Assembly (NCBI RefSeq): GCF_019654975.1
Contig: NZ_BPEW01000024.1
Location: 1 to 64,000 of the forward strand
DNA length: 64,000 bases
Source: Shewanella sp. c952
GTDB taxonomy: Bacteria; Pseudomonadota; Gammaproteobacteria; Enterobacterales; Shewanellaceae
Direction: 5' to 3'
Both the position numbers and the translations under genes were made by a program. Positions 7,567 through 17,138 of this stretch are shown one piece after another. The notes below the pieces were generated by a model. The model saw only the letters and a list, made by a program, of their open reading frames with translations, had not been told where the DNA came from and searched no databases. The stretch's first letter is position 1. The number at the start of each line of letters is the position of its first letter.

Positions 7567-8937
7567 TTAGAAATGCCATTGCAGGTAGAGTGATTGATAG
7601 TTACTGCCACCACTAATGCGGCCAAAAGCTGAGCTTGATTCAAAAATGCCGGAGCGGTGATGGATACTGTAACCAAACCAGAGGTTTTCCATATCGCGTG
7701 AATTGAAAATATCACCGACATTGACATCTAAAGAGAAATCTAAGTAGTTAAGTAGCTTCGATGGTTTGTAATCTTTCTCTGCAAGCTCGCTCGATTCTAT
7801 ATAGGTCACGCTACTGGCATAAGATAAACCTTCGGCGACACCAAGCCTGAAACGCGGCCCAATTTGGAAGGTGTAATAGGCCTTAATTGCGATAATGGCT
7901 TCGGCAATATCATTCTGAACTTCTGAGTCATGATGCCAGACTATCCCAGGGGTTAAATACATTTCGATGGGCAGAGTAAACAAGGTATCGGTTAACTGTG
8001 TGCCATAAAATGCCGAGGTCATCTGGTTGTTGTAAGGATCGGTTTTGGTCTGCCACTTGAGTATGGCATTCAGATTTGATGGCGTTGCCCAACCGTGGGC
8101 TATACGCAGGTATTCAGTCGGCTTTTCCTGTTTAGTTATGACAGGTTTAGCTGAGTAACTCTTTTTCTTTGACTCGGGGAAAAAGCCGAAACCAAAGAAG
8201 GACTCATACTGAAAACGGTTGTTAATAGTGGGCAGGTTATAAACATCATCTTCTAAGCGGCCAACACCGAATTGGCCGAGTAGATATAGATTACTAATCA
8301 CATGGTAACGTGCTTTAACACCGGCATTAAAGCTCACGCCACCGCCAACATCATATTGATCTAAGCCGTAATAGAACTGATTAAAGTCAGCACTTTTCCA
8401 TTGGAACTCGGCGTAGGGTATTAAGCGCCAGTCTTCAGACTCCCAAAGGTATTGGGTTCGGCTATAACCATAGCTGCGCTTGTGCGAATCAGATAAAAAG
8501 GCCAAGTCGACATCCCACTGATCTTTAACAAAGCGGTACTGTAGTCCGAAATCGAAAGCTTGAGATTGGGTGTCATTTTGCAACTCTTGCGGGATATCAA
8601 CAAAACGGAAGCGGGTATAAAGGTTTACTTGATGGTTATCGTTTTTCCAAATATGCCCTGCGGCTTCCATACCGTTTATGTAGAAATAGTCATTTTGAAA
8701 ATAGATAAGTGGCAGTGTGTCATACACCTCATCTTTTTCGGTGGCATAAGGAATATCACCGCGGCGCATACCAATACCTATGCCCCAGTTATCACTCCAT
8801 TGATATGTTGCTGGTTGCTGGGCAGCTTCATTAGTCACTGGAGCGGTTTTAACTGGCTCATCATTGGCCTGAACAGCACTTAAAGGGGTGAGCAGCATCA
8901 AGCTGACAGAGAGCGTGGAAATGAAATTTGGTTTCAT
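7567..8937 (-). CDS. MipA/OmpV-type outer membrane protein with PagL-like C-terminus
   Basis: This 456-residue protein has a Sec signal ending SAVQA. Residues about 45-260 follow the MipA/OmpV pattern: WGIGIGMRRGDIPY, LPLIYFQNDYFYINGMEAAGH, a barrel of alternating aromatic strands, and the YHVISNLYLLGQFGVGRL strand. From about 280 a second barrel-like section ends with YSIHHRSGIFESS and a terminal strand SLYLQWHF. The H-x-S and closing strands resemble PagL lipid A 3-O-deacylase, but the catalytic assignment is a guess from this motif. It is longer than ordinary MipA proteins (about 250 residues; compare the 292-residue copy at 37637). Known roles of MipA/OmpV include murein-complex scaffolding and outer-membrane transport. 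Confidence 0.75.
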   Translation of the reverse strand: MKPNFISTLSVSLMLLTPLSAVQANDEPVKTAPVTNEAAQQPATYQWSDNWGIGIGMRRGDIPYATEKDEVYDTLPLIYFQNDYFYINGMEAAGHIWKNDNHQVNLYTRFRFVDIPQELQNDTQSQAFDFGLQYRFVKDQWDVDLAFLSDSHKRSYGYSRTQYLWESEDWRLIPYAEFQWKSADFNQFYYGLDQYDVGGGVSFNAGVKARYHVISNLYLLGQFGVGRLEDDVYNLPTINNRFQYESFFGFGFFPESKKKSYSAKPVITKQEKPTEYLRIAHGWATPSNLNAILKWQTKTDPYNNQMTSAFYGTQLTDTLFTLPIEMYLTPGIVWHHDSEVQNDIAEAIIAIKAYYTFQIGPRFRLGVAEGLSYASSVTYIESSELAEKDYKPSKLLNYLDFSLDVNVGDIFNSRDMENLWFGYSIHHRSGIFESSSAFGRISGGSNYQSLYLQWHF

Positions 8938-9001
8938 ATTATTCTTCTTATTTAAAAAGCATGGACTTTACTCTGTGTTATTGATTTTACTCAGGGAACG
9001 A

Positions 9002-9041
9002 CCATTAATGGCAATCAATGCCTCGCCTACATGGATGTAGG
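9002..9041. repeat. Cluster of short palindromes in a 329-bp gene gap
   Basis: Three contiguous self-complementary units are seen: CCATTAATGG (9002-9011), GGCAATCAATGCC (9010-9022) and CCTACATGGATGTAGG (9026-9041). They lie upstream of the MipA/OmpV gene. The CATGGATG core recalls other short hairpins in this window (60410-60437). Apart from these and the pntB terminator I see no gene in 8938-9266. Confidence 0.5.
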
Positions 9042-9223
9042 TGCTTAGGTTCAGCATGGCGCAATTAACCTGCGATTAAAGCCTATTAAATTCCCACTGA
9101 ATCCTGCAGCTTCAGGTAGCACGGGTATAAGCGCAGTATCTGTTTTATGCAGTATAAGTAAAATTGACTTTCAAGTCTGATTTTATACATAAGTTTAACA
9201 AATCAAGATAAATTTATGATTAA

Positions 9224-9250
9224 AAAAAAGACCGCGAATGCGGTCTTTTT
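9224..9250 (-). terminator. Terminator of the pnt operon
   Basis: On the minus strand AAAAAGACCGCATTCGCGGTC is followed by a long T run. The stem GACCGC/GCGGTC lies 16 bases after the pntB stop. Confidence 0.88.
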
Positions 9251-9266
9251 AGATTTGTATATTGCC

Positions 9267-10649
9267 TTAGTCAGCTTCTTTCAAGCTTTGAGTTAACTCA
9301 ACAATGGCTTTTTTACCATCGCCAAACAACATGACTGAGTTATCCATTGCAAAAAGCGGGTTAGGCAAGCCAGCAAAACCAGGGCTAAGTGAACGCTTGA
9401 CGACTACGACCGTTCTAGCTTTGTCGACGTTAAGAATTGGCATACCATAAATTGGGCTACCTTTATCTTCGCGTGCCATTGGGTTGGTAACATCATTGGC
9501 ACCAATCACAATCGCTACGTCAGTCTGCTCAAACTGCGGGTTAATCTCGTCCATCTCGATTAACTGCTCGTAAGGCACTTCAGCTTCTGCTAGTAACACG
9601 TTCATGTGCCCAGGCATACGACCTGCGACTGGGTGGATAGCGTAAAGCACATTGGTGCCACGCGCTTCCAATACTGACGCTAGTTCGCGCACTGCATGTT
9701 GTGCTTGCGCCATGGCTAAACCGTAACCTGGCACAATCACAACGCGCTCAGCGGTTTCTAGTAGCATGGCAACTTCTTCAGGTGATGAAGAGGTGACTTT
9801 ACCGGCATAGACTTCATCTGCATCGACCGTTTCGCCGCCTTCTGCCATCACGCCAAATAGCACGTTAAATAGTGAGCGGTTCATCGCTTTACACATGATC
9901 TGCGTCAGAATAATACCTGATGCGCCAACCAGTGAACCCGATATAATCAATACTGTATTGCCGGTAATAAAACCAGTGGTCGCCGCTGCAATACCTGAGT
10001 ATGAGTTAAGCAGTGCAATAACAACTGGCATGTCTGCGCCGCCAATAGGGATGACTAACAATAAACCGAGTACCAGAGATACAGCAACCAGTGCGTAGAT
10101 AAGGTTGATGTTGCTTGGATCCATCACAATAGCAATGGCTAAACCAACAGCGCTTATCAGTAGCAAAGCATTGAAGATTTTATTGCCTGGCACCTTTATC
10201 GGGTTACCTGAGATAAGCTCCTGCAGCTTAGCAAAGGCGATAAATGAACCTGAAAGCGTCACTGCACCAATAATCACTGTTGCGCTAATGGATACGAGTG
10301 CAACGGTGTGAGTGGCTGACTCTGGGTCAAGGAAGTTAGCGAGTGCAATAAAAAGTGACGCGCCGCCACCAAAACCGTTTAGCATCGCAACCATTTGTGG
10401 CATTGAAGTCACTTGGATCTTGGTCGCCATAACGGCACCAATGGTACCACCGAGTAACACACCGGCAATGATCCACTCATAGCTTAAAATGCTTTGATCT
10501 AACAAGGTGACTACTACAGCGATGAACATACCCAGTGCTGAAAGTTGGTTACCTCGTACTGCCGTACGGGGCTTGGTTAGGCCTTTTATCCCTAAGATAA
10601 ATAAGCTCGCAGCCACCAAATAGGCGAGATAAATAATCGTCGTACTCAT
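9267..10649 (-). CDS. pntB: NAD(P) transhydrogenase subunit beta
   Basis: PntB (460 residues) carries the proton channel and the NADP(H)-binding domain of the inner-membrane transhydrogenase, which couples proton entry to hydride transfer from NADH to NADP+. Residues 1-260 are strongly hydrophobic with many helices (SALGMFIAVVVTLLDQS, MLNGFGGGASLFIALANF, GGADMPVVIALLNSYSGIAAATTGF). The C-terminal domain III has VVIVPGYGLAMAQAQHAVREL, the GHMNVLLAEAEVPYE loop and VIGANDVTNPMA, the NADP-binding signatures. Its length is normal for the family. It is the last gene of the pntAA-pntAB-pntB set, 6 bases after the small subunit. It would supply NADPH, which fits the adjacent NADPH-consuming sulfite reductase genes. 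Confidence 0.97.
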   Translation of the reverse strand: MSTTIIYLAYLVAASLFILGIKGLTKPRTAVRGNQLSALGMFIAVVVTLLDQSILSYEWIIAGVLLGGTIGAVMATKIQVTSMPQMVAMLNGFGGGASLFIALANFLDPESATHTVALVSISATVIIGAVTLSGSFIAFAKLQELISGNPIKVPGNKIFNALLLISAVGLAIAIVMDPSNINLIYALVAVSLVLGLLLVIPIGGADMPVVIALLNSYSGIAAATTGFITGNTVLIISGSLVGASGIILTQIMCKAMNRSLFNVLFGVMAEGGETVDADEVYAGKVTSSSPEEVAMLLETAERVVIVPGYGLAMAQAQHAVRELASVLEARGTNVLYAIHPVAGRMPGHMNVLLAEAEVPYEQLIEMDEINPQFEQTDVAIVIGANDVTNPMAREDKGSPIYGMPILNVDKARTVVVVKRSLSPGFAGLPNPLFAMDNSVMLFGDGKKAIVELTQSLKEAD

Positions 10650-10655
10650 AGTGGC

Positions 10656-10931
10656 TTATTTCCTTTTGAACATAGCTAGCATGCGGTTAGTAACCATGTA
10701 GCCACCAACAACATTAATTGTGGCAAGTACCACGGCGATAAAACCAAACACATTGACCCAAATTCCAGCGCCAGAACCTGCTGACAACAGTGCGCCCACT
10801 AACGAGATCCCTGAGATCGCATTTGAGCCCGACATCAATGGTGTATGCAGTGTTGGCGGTACTTTGGTGATCATCTCGACGCCGAGGAAAACCGCGACCA
10901 TAAATAGGGTCAGTAAAAGTAAAATTTCCAT
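10656..10931 (-). CDS. pntAB: NAD(P) transhydrogenase alpha, membrane part
   Basis: This 91-residue protein has three transmembrane helices (LLLLTLFMVAVFLGVEM, NAISGISLVGALLSAGSG, VNVFGFIAVVLATINVVGGY) and the conserved TKVPPTLHTPLMSGSNAISG loop. It corresponds to the C-terminal membrane segment of single-chain PntA, so this operon has a three-subunit organisation, as in Rhodospirillum, rather than the two-subunit E. coli form. The ATG directly follows the TAA of the upstream gene, so translation is probably coupled. The symbol follows the R. rubrum convention. Confidence 0.93.
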   Translation of the reverse strand: MEILLLLTLFMVAVFLGVEMITKVPPTLHTPLMSGSNAISGISLVGALLSAGSGAGIWVNVFGFIAVVLATINVVGGYMVTNRMLAMFKRK

Positions 10932-12119
10932 TTATTTAGCCTCCGGTGTAGCAGCTTCAGGTGTTGGTTCCTGCGCTGGTAGTCCTAAAAGATCGCGTAG
11001 ACGCGCACTTGCCACTTCGCCTTTGTGCGCCACAACAGTGTCATTAACAATCTCATCGTCGAAGTCGAGATGTAATACACCATCGTTGTCGACAATCAGT
11101 TTAAGTAGGTTTTCAATGTTAGTGCCGTACATTTGGCTAGCATGATTAGCCGCGCTGCCAGGCACATTTGATGGACCTAGAATGGTCACACCTTTGTAAA
11201 CCACCTCTTTATCAACTTCTGTTAGTTCACAGTTACCGCCAGTTTCAGCGGCAAGATCAACGATGATAGTGCCACTTTTCATGCCATCAACCATCTCTTT
11301 AGTGATCAAGATAGGTGCTTTTCGGCCTGGAATAGCAGCCGTGGTGATAACGATATCTTGCTGGGCTAAAACGTTGGCCATTGCTTGCTGTTGACGTTTT
11401 AAGAAGTCATCACTTTGCTCGGCGGCATAACCACCTTTGGTTTCGGTATTCTCAGTTTCTAAATCGAGCTCTACCGGTTTGGCACCGACTGAGATGATCT
11501 GCTCACGGGCTGCAGGGCGAATATCATAAGCTTCAACTACCGCGCCTAAACGCTTGGCGGTTGCACAAGCTTGAAGGCCTGCAACGCCGACACCCATAAT
11601 GAAAGCGCGTGCAGGTTTGAGGGTACCTGCTGCTGTCATCATCATTGGGAATAAACGTGGTGCTTTATGGGCAGCCAGTAGCACAGCTTTATAACCTGCA
11701 ATCGTGGCCATTGACGAGAGGATGTCCATGCTTTGCGCACGCGTAATACGCGGTACAAGCTCAAGTGCAATCGCTGTAGCACCTGTCTCTGCAATGGCTT
11801 GAGCATTCTCTGGTTGCGCCAGAGGATCCATCATACCGATGACAATCTGCTCTGGTTTAATGCTGGTTTTGAGCTCTGCAAGCTGCTCGCCTTTGGCGTT
11901 AACAACAGTAATTACATCGGCATCACCTAAGACTTGTTCGCGGGAGGCGACTGTTGCGCCTGCTGCGATATAATCTTCATCGGTAAACCCGGCTTTACTT
12001 CCTGCATTGGTTTCAACCAGCACTTGCACATTCTTTTTTAGGAGTCGGGCCACATTGGCTGGAATAAGTGCAACTCGACTTTCTCCTGCGTGACTTTCTT
12101 TGGGGATACCTAACTTCAC
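10932..12119 (-). CDS. pntAA: NAD(P) transhydrogenase alpha, NAD-binding part
   Basis: This soluble domain I (about 395 residues) binds NAD(H) on the cytoplasmic side. Signatures are LGIPKESHAGESRVALIP, the alanine dehydrogenase/PNT N-terminal fold, the Rossmann loop FIMGVGVAGLQACATAKRLGA, TAAIPGRKAPILI and GPSNVPGSAANHASQMYG. A Glu/Ala/Pro-rich tail (PAQEPTPEAATPEAK) acts as the linker to the membrane subunit. I prefer the GTG at 12119, which is preceded by GAGAGG at 9 bases and aligns with the VK-GIPKE start of homologues; an ATG at 12146 lies upstream but has no ribosome site. The gene is divergent from cysJ across about 350 bp. Confidence 0.94.
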   Translation of the reverse strand: MKLGIPKESHAGESRVALIPANVARLLKKNVQVLVETNAGSKAGFTDEDYIAAGATVASREQVLGDADVITVVNAKGEQLAELKTSIKPEQIVIGMMDPLAQPENAQAIAETGATAIALELVPRITRAQSMDILSSMATIAGYKAVLLAAHKAPRLFPMMMTAAGTLKPARAFIMGVGVAGLQACATAKRLGAVVEAYDIRPAAREQIISVGAKPVELDLETENTETKGGYAAEQSDDFLKRQQQAMANVLAQQDIVITTAAIPGRKAPILITKEMVDGMKSGTIIVDLAAETGGNCELTEVDKEVVYKGVTILGPSNVPGSAANHASQMYGTNIENLLKLIVDNDGVLHLDFDDEIVNDTVVAHKGEVASARLRDLLGLPAQEPTPEAATPEAK

Positions 12120-12371
12120 AAAGGTTAACCTCTCAGTTGAGGACATTCGTAGGGACAGATGTCATTTTTTATTTGTAAGGCTGCATATTGTGGCGACTCT
12201 GAATTTAGACACAAGTGCATATTTTTCAATATCGTGTTTCTGGTACTGGTCAGACTGAAAATTTTGCGCTAGGCCACACTTTTAGATAGAAGTTTGCTGT
12301 CATCAAGCCCACCAAAAGTGAATTCATTCAAATGTCAGTTACTTTTGTAGCTTAATTTTCGAGCTTTGTAT

Positions 12372-12386
12372 ATTCCAAAATGGAAT
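12372..12386. promoter_or_regulatory. LysR-type palindrome upstream of cysJ
   Basis: ATTCCAAAATGGAAT is a perfect inverted repeat (ATTCCA, 3-base spacer, TGGAAT) with the T-N11-A spacing typical of LysR-type regulator boxes. It lies 82 bases before the cysJ start in the 348-bp divergent region between pntAA and cysJ. Cysteine genes are classically controlled by the LysR-family CysB, but this site is more symmetrical than usual CysB sites. The same 15-mer occurs upstream of lrgA at 53079. No other feature was seen in the gap. Confidence 0.5.
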
Positions 12387-12467
12387 TAAAAATCATCTTT
12401 TATTCTTTTTTACTTTTCAAGTGAGAGGCTAAGCTTGCCAACATTATACTGATACTGGGCCGTCCTA

Positions 12468-14246
12468 ATGTTGTTAAAAGAGCTTTCATCACTCGCATCA
12501 CCTTTGTCTTCTGGGCAGGTCGATAAGTTAAAACAGCTAACTGCTGAACTGAGTGCCGTTCAACTTGCGTGGGTAAGTGGTTATCTCGCTGCTACATCAG
12601 AGCAAGGAACATCCGCTGTACCACAAGCGAGTGCAGAGCAAACGATTACCATTTTATATGGTAGCCAGACTGGAAACGGTCGTGGTGTTGCCACTGAGCT
12701 TGCTGAGAAAGCACAAGCGCAAGGTTATGCCGTTAACTTGGTTTCAATGGGCGATTACAAAGCACGTCAGTTAAAGCAAGAAACACTGCTGCTGTTGGTT
12801 GTTAGCACACACGGTGAAGGTGATGCACCAGACGATGCTATTGAACTGCATAAATTCTTGTCATCGAAGCGTGCACCTAAGTTAGATAACCTTAATTACT
12901 CTATATTGGCATTAGGCGATTCAAGCTATGAGTTTTTCTGCCAGACAGGTAAAGACTTTGATGCTCGCTTAGCAGCGCTCGGTGCGACTGCTATTTCACC
13001 GCTTATTGAGTGTGATGTTGATTACGAAGAGTCTGCAGCAACTTGGCAAGAGAGCGTACTGGAGGCCGTTAAGCCATTAATCAGCAGTGCGGGCGCTAGC
13101 GTGGTTTCAATCGGCGGCACATCATCTGCAACAGCAAGCTTTACTAAGCAAAAGCCTTACACCGCTGAATTGTTAGCAAGCCAAAAGCTAACCGGCCGTG
13201 ACTCCGACCGCGATGTACGCCACGTTGAAATTGAACTGGGTGAATCGGGTATTAGTTATCAAGCGGGTGATGCACTTGGTGTGTGGTTTACCAACAGCGA
13301 GCAGCTGGTTAATGAATTACTTGAAAGCTTGAGCCTTAACGGTGATGAGCAAGTGACCTTAGGCAGCGACAGTTTAAGTTTGCGTGAAGCACTGCTGAAT
13401 AAGAAAGAGCTAACGCAACTTTACCCAGGACTGGTAACAGGCTGGGCAGAGCTCAGTCAAAGTCAGGCATTGCTTGACCTCAGTAGCGACAAAGCGCTGG
13501 TTCGTGAATATATCAATAATAACCAAGTGGCTGATTTAGTGCGTCAACATCCCGCAACCGTGAATGCTGAGCAGCTAGTAGGCTTGCTTCGTGGTATCAC
13601 GCCAAGACTCTACTCCATTGCCTCTAGCCAAGCTGAAGTGGAATCTGAAGTGCACCTGACGGTCGCACTTGTTGAAGATGAGCGTGATGGTGTTGCCCGT
13701 TTTGGCGGCGCTTCTCAGTTCCTCGCAAGTGCAGAAGAGGGACAACAGCTACAAGTTTATGTTGAACCGAACAATCACTTCCGTTTACCTGAAAACCCAG
13801 AAACACCAGTCATCATGGTTGGCCCAGGAACCGGCGTGGCACCGTTTAGAGCATTTATGCAGCAGCGCTCAGCTGACGGGATAGCAGGCAACGCATGGCT
13901 GATATTTGGTAACCCTCACTTTGAGCAAGATTTCTTGTATCAAACAGAGTGGCAGCAGTATCTGCAAAGCGGTGAGCTTTCGCGCATCGATTTAGCTTTC
14001 TCTCGTGATCAAGAACATAAAGTGTATGTACAACATAAGATTGCTGAGCAGGGTGAAGCTTTGTGGCAGTGGTTAGAAAATGGTGCGCATTTCTATATTT
14101 GTGGTGACGCAGAGCGCATGGCGAAAGATGTACACCAAGCACTGTTAGATGTAGCGGTGAAGTTTGGTGGAAAAACCATTGAGCAAGCTGAAGAGTACCT
14201 TGAGACCTTGCGAGCAGCAAAGCGTTACCAAAAAGACGTTTATTGA
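12468..14246 (+). CDS. cysJ: Assimilatory sulfite reductase flavoprotein, alpha subunit
   Basis: CysJ (592 residues) passes electrons from NADPH through FAD and FMN to the CysI hemoprotein for the six-electron reduction of sulfite to sulfide. An N-terminal flavodoxin domain holds the FMN phosphate loop YGSQTGNGRGVATEL (about 64-78) and the STHGEGDAPDDA and ALGDSSYEFFC loops. The FAD domain shows RLYSIASSQ (about 380), and the NADPH domain has GPGTGVAPFRAFMQQR (about 453) and the terminal YQKDVY. Length and order match E. coli CysJ. It heads cysJ-cysI-cysH. The start at 12468 lacks a strong ribosome site but agrees with the family start. Confidence 0.97.
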   Translation: MLLKELSSLASPLSSGQVDKLKQLTAELSAVQLAWVSGYLAATSEQGTSAVPQASAEQTITILYGSQTGNGRGVATELAEKAQAQGYAVNLVSMGDYKARQLKQETLLLLVVSTHGEGDAPDDAIELHKFLSSKRAPKLDNLNYSILALGDSSYEFFCQTGKDFDARLAALGATAISPLIECDVDYEESAATWQESVLEAVKPLISSAGASVVSIGGTSSATASFTKQKPYTAELLASQKLTGRDSDRDVRHVEIELGESGISYQAGDALGVWFTNSEQLVNELLESLSLNGDEQVTLGSDSLSLREALLNKKELTQLYPGLVTGWAELSQSQALLDLSSDKALVREYINNNQVADLVRQHPATVNAEQLVGLLRGITPRLYSIASSQAEVESEVHLTVALVEDERDGVARFGGASQFLASAEEGQQLQVYVEPNNHFRLPENPETPVIMVGPGTGVAPFRAFMQQRSADGIAGNAWLIFGNPHFEQDFLYQTEWQQYLQSGELSRIDLAFSRDQEHKVYVQHKIAEQGEALWQWLENGAHFYICGDAERMAKDVHQALLDVAVKFGGKTIEQAEEYLETLRAAKRYQKDVY

Positions 14247-14281
14247 TCTCTATTTGAGCAAACAGAACGCATTGATGAGGC

Positions 14282-14302
14282 GCTGGTAACTGATTTACCA
14301 GC
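14282..14302. promoter_or_regulatory. Intercistronic hairpin, cysJ-cysI
   Basis: GCTGGTAA and TTACCAGC form a perfect 8-bp stem with a 5-base loop in the 91-bp gap between cysJ and cysI. There is no T run, so it is more likely an RNA stability or processing element than a terminator. Confidence 0.45.
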
Positions 14303-14337
14303 AGCAAATATAAAAGAATAATAGAGAGTATCTTGCT

Positions 14338-16035
14338 ATGAGTGAGAAGAAGTTAGCAGTAAACGAATATTTAAAGACCGACAGTGACTATCTACGTGGC
14401 ACCATTCAAGAAGGTTTAGACACTGCGGTAACGGGTGCGTTTAGCGAAGGTGATCAACAGTTAATTAAGTTTCATGGGTTCTATCAACAAGATGACCGTG
14501 ATCTGCGTAATGAACGTAAAGAGCAAAAGCTAGAGCCATTATATAGCTTTATGTTGCGCGCTCGCGTTGCTGGTGGCGTGTGTTCGCCACAGCAATGGTT
14601 AGCGGTCGACGATATTGCTTCAAACCTAACCAGTTCAAACAGCATTCGTTTAACGACGCGTCAAACCTTTCAATATCATGGTATTCCAAAGCGTAACTTG
14701 AAGACCATTATTCAAGATCTTGACCGTGAAGCATTGGATTCGATTGCAGCTTGTGGTGATGTAAACCGCAACGTGATGTGTAACCCAAATCCGGTTGAGT
14801 CAAAGTTACATCAGCAAGCTTATGCTTACGCCAAGCAGTTGTCTGACAACATGCTGCCGCACACAAAAGCTTACGCTGAGATCTGGTTAGATGATGAGAA
14901 GTTAGTCACCACAGAAGGTGAAGAGGTTGAGCCTGTTTACGGTAAGACTTATCTACCTCGAAAATTTAAGATGGCTGTCGCAGTACCGCCAGATAACGAT
15001 GTTGATGTTTACACCAATGATTTAGGCTTTGTGGCTGTTGCCGAAGCGGGCGAGTTAGTTGGTTTTAATATGGTTGCTGGTGGCGGTATGGGATCGACTC
15101 ATGGCGAAATTGCCACTTTCCCACGTTTAGCTGATGACTTTGGTTACATCAAAGCCGAAGATACCCTTAAGTTTGCCGAAGCTGTGATGACCGTACAACG
15201 TGACTGGGGTAACCGAGAGAATCGTAAGCTGTCTCGCCTTAAGTACACGATTGTTAAGCACGGCTATGACGCGTTTAAAGCGGAAGTCGAAAAGCGCACT
15301 GGTATTAAGTTTCAGCCAAAGCGAGACGTCGTTATCGGTGACCGCGGAGACCGTTATGGTTGGAAGCAGGGCGTTGATGATAACTGGCACTTAACTCTAT
15401 TTATTGAAGGTGGGCGTGTTAAAGACTTGCCTGGCCAACCGCTACAAACAGGGCTAAGAGAGATTGCAAAAATTCACCAAGGTGATTTCCGCATGACCTC
15501 TAATCAAAATATTATCGTTGCTGGCGTACCTGCAGCAGATAAAGACAAAATTGAAGCGCTAGCAAGACAACACGGGTTGATGGGTAAGCTTATTACTGAA
15601 ACTCGCGGTCACTCAATTGCCTGTGTTGCACTGCCAACATGTGCCCTTGCAATGGCAGAGGCCGAGCGTTACTTCCCTGATTTCTTAACCAAAGTGGAAG
15701 CACTACAGGATAAGCATGGTTTCTTGGATCAAGGTATTGTGATCCGCATGACAGGTTGCCCTAACGGTTGTGCGCGTCCATTCGCCGCTGAAATAGGTTT
15801 AGTCGGTAAGGCACCAGGTCGTTACAATCTTTATCTAGGTGCCAGCTTTGAAGGGACACGATTAAATAAACTGTATCGCGAGAATATTCAGGAAGCTGAA
15901 ATCCTTGCTGAGTTAGATAGCCTGTTTGCGCTTTATGTTTCAGAGCGTGAAGTCGGTGAGACATTTGGTAACTACACCGTTCGTAGCGGTGTTGTAACCG
16001 CAGTGATAGATGCTGCTAAGGATTTCCATGGCTGA
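14338..16035 (+). CDS. cysI: Assimilatory sulfite reductase hemoprotein, beta subunit
   Basis: CysI (565 residues) contains siroheme and a 4Fe-4S cluster and reduces sulfite to sulfide. Visible signatures are [49 protein letters not shown] and the cluster-ligating Cys pairs in [20 protein letters not shown] and [21 protein letters not shown]. The C-terminus [13 protein letters not shown] is standard. A GAGAG-type ribosome site precedes the ATG. It overlaps cysH by 8 bases, which implies translational coupling. Confidence 0.97.
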   Translation: MSEKKLAVNEYLKTDSDYLRGTIQEGLDTAVTGAFSEGDQQLIKFHGFYQQDDRDLRNERKEQKLEPLYSFMLRARVAGGVCSPQQWLAVDDIASNLTSSNSIRLTTRQTFQYHGIPKRNLKTIIQDLDREALDSIAACGDVNRNVMCNPNPVESKLHQQAYAYAKQLSDNMLPHTKAYAEIWLDDEKLVTTEGEEVEPVYGKTYLPRKFKMAVAVPPDNDVDVYTNDLGFVAVAEAGELVGFNMVAGGGMGSTHGEIATFPRLADDFGYIKAEDTLKFAEAVMTVQRDWGNRENRKLSRLKYTIVKHGYDAFKAEVEKRTGIKFQPKRDVVIGDRGDRYGWKQGVDDNWHLTLFIEGGRVKDLPGQPLQTGLREIAKIHQGDFRMTSNQNIIVAGVPAADKDKIEALARQHGLMGKLITETRGHSIACVALPTCALAMAEAERYFPDFLTKVEALQDKHGFLDQGIVIRMTGCPNGCARPFAAEIGLVGKAPGRYNLYLGASFEGTRLNKLYRENIQEAEILAELDSLFALYVSEREVGETFGNYTVRSGVVTAVIDAAKDFHG

Positions 16036-16792
16036 GCTACAGATTGATTCTGTTATCTCTAAAGAGGCGCTGAAAGCTTTGCTTTCAGCGCCAGTAGTAG
16101 AGCAGCGTATTGAGCTAAAAAGGGTAAACGCATTTCTAGATGAGCTAACGCCGCAGCAGCGAGTTAGTTGGGCGCTTGAATATTTACCTGGTAAGGCAGC
16201 ACTGTCGTCTAGCTTTGGTATTCAAGCCGCCGTCATGTTGCATATGGTCAGTAGTAAACAGTCCGACGTACCAGTGATTTTAACTGATACCGGTTACCTG
16301 TTTAGCCAAACGTATAAGTTCATCGATGAGCTGACTGAGCGGTTAACGCTTAATCTTAAAGTTTATGCATCGCCGTTGAGTGCTGCCTGGCAAGAAGCTA
16401 AGTTTGGTTTTTTATGGTTGCAAGGTATTGATGGACTGGATCGCTATAACCAGATCAACAAAGTTGAACCTATGCAGCGTGCGCTGAAAGAGTTAGAAGT
16501 GGGGACTTGGTTTGCAGGGCTTAGACGCTCGCAGTCGAGCACTCGCGAAGCACTACAAGTGCTCGCTATTCATGGTAAGCGGTATAAGGTGCTGCCTATT
16601 ATTGAATGGGGTAACAAGCAGGTACATGAATACCTTACCGAGTTTGACCTACCGTACCATCCGTTATGGGATCAAGGTTATGTCTCTGTCGGTGATACTC
16701 ATTCGAGCAAACCGCTAGAGTTGGGTATGACCGAAGAGGAGACAAGGTTTAACGGTATAAAACGTGAATGTGGCCTGCACTACGATATTTAG
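16028..16792 (+). CDS. cysH: Phosphoadenosine phosphosulfate reductase
   Basis: CysH (254 residues) reduces PAPS to sulfite and PAP using thioredoxin. It shows the PP-loop-like [14 protein letters not shown], the [17 protein letters not shown] segment, [15 protein letters not shown] and the catalytic C-terminal ECGLHYDI cysteine. There is no pair of CC motifs for an iron-sulfur cluster, so it is the PAPS-specific enteric type. I choose the ATG at 16028 because AAGGA lies 6 bases upstream; an earlier in-frame TTG/ATG at 16010 would lengthen the overlap with cysI and has no ribosome site. Confidence 0.95.
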   Translation: MAELQIDSVISKEALKALLSAPVVEQRIELKRVNAFLDELTPQQRVSWALEYLPGKAALSSSFGIQAAVMLHMVSSKQSDVPVILTDTGYLFSQTYKFIDELTERLTLNLKVYASPLSAAWQEAKFGFLWLQGIDGLDRYNQINKVEPMQRALKELEVGTWFAGLRRSQSSTREALQVLAIHGKRYKVLPIIEWGNKQVHEYLTEFDLPYHPLWDQGYVSVGDTHSSKPLELGMTEEETRFNGIKRECGLHYDI

Positions 16793-17138
16793 TCATCTAG
16801 TTGAAGAGGGCCTTTTATGGTCGACTTAAGTGGTACAGCAGTACACTTTAGTATCTTTGCTCTGTGTGTGTTGAACACTAGGTAATACTTTAACGTTATG
16901 AAATAAAAGGACTTTAGTTGGTTTGGGTTCTTTTGTTTTAATATTTGTACATTTTTACTCACAAGGTTATGCACAGCAGTTTTTTTTAGTCTATAGTTCA
17001 TCGTTCCCGTAGATGGTTTTAGGAGCTGTTCCGTATCAAACCTAATTAGGTTTAGTGGCATTTAGTCTTCCACTGAATGATTTTTATAGTCGAGATAATT
17101 GTATATTCTCCTATTTGAACATTCATCTAAATGTCGCA

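Noticed and set aside
10720..11145. 141-residue plus-strand frame antisense to pntA genes
   Set aside because: It is antisense to two clear transhydrogenase genes, with low-complexity Ser/Thr composition; it is a shadow frame.
13855..14307. 150-residue minus-strand frame over cysJ
   Set aside because: It is antisense to the conserved C-terminus of cysJ and matches no protein pattern.
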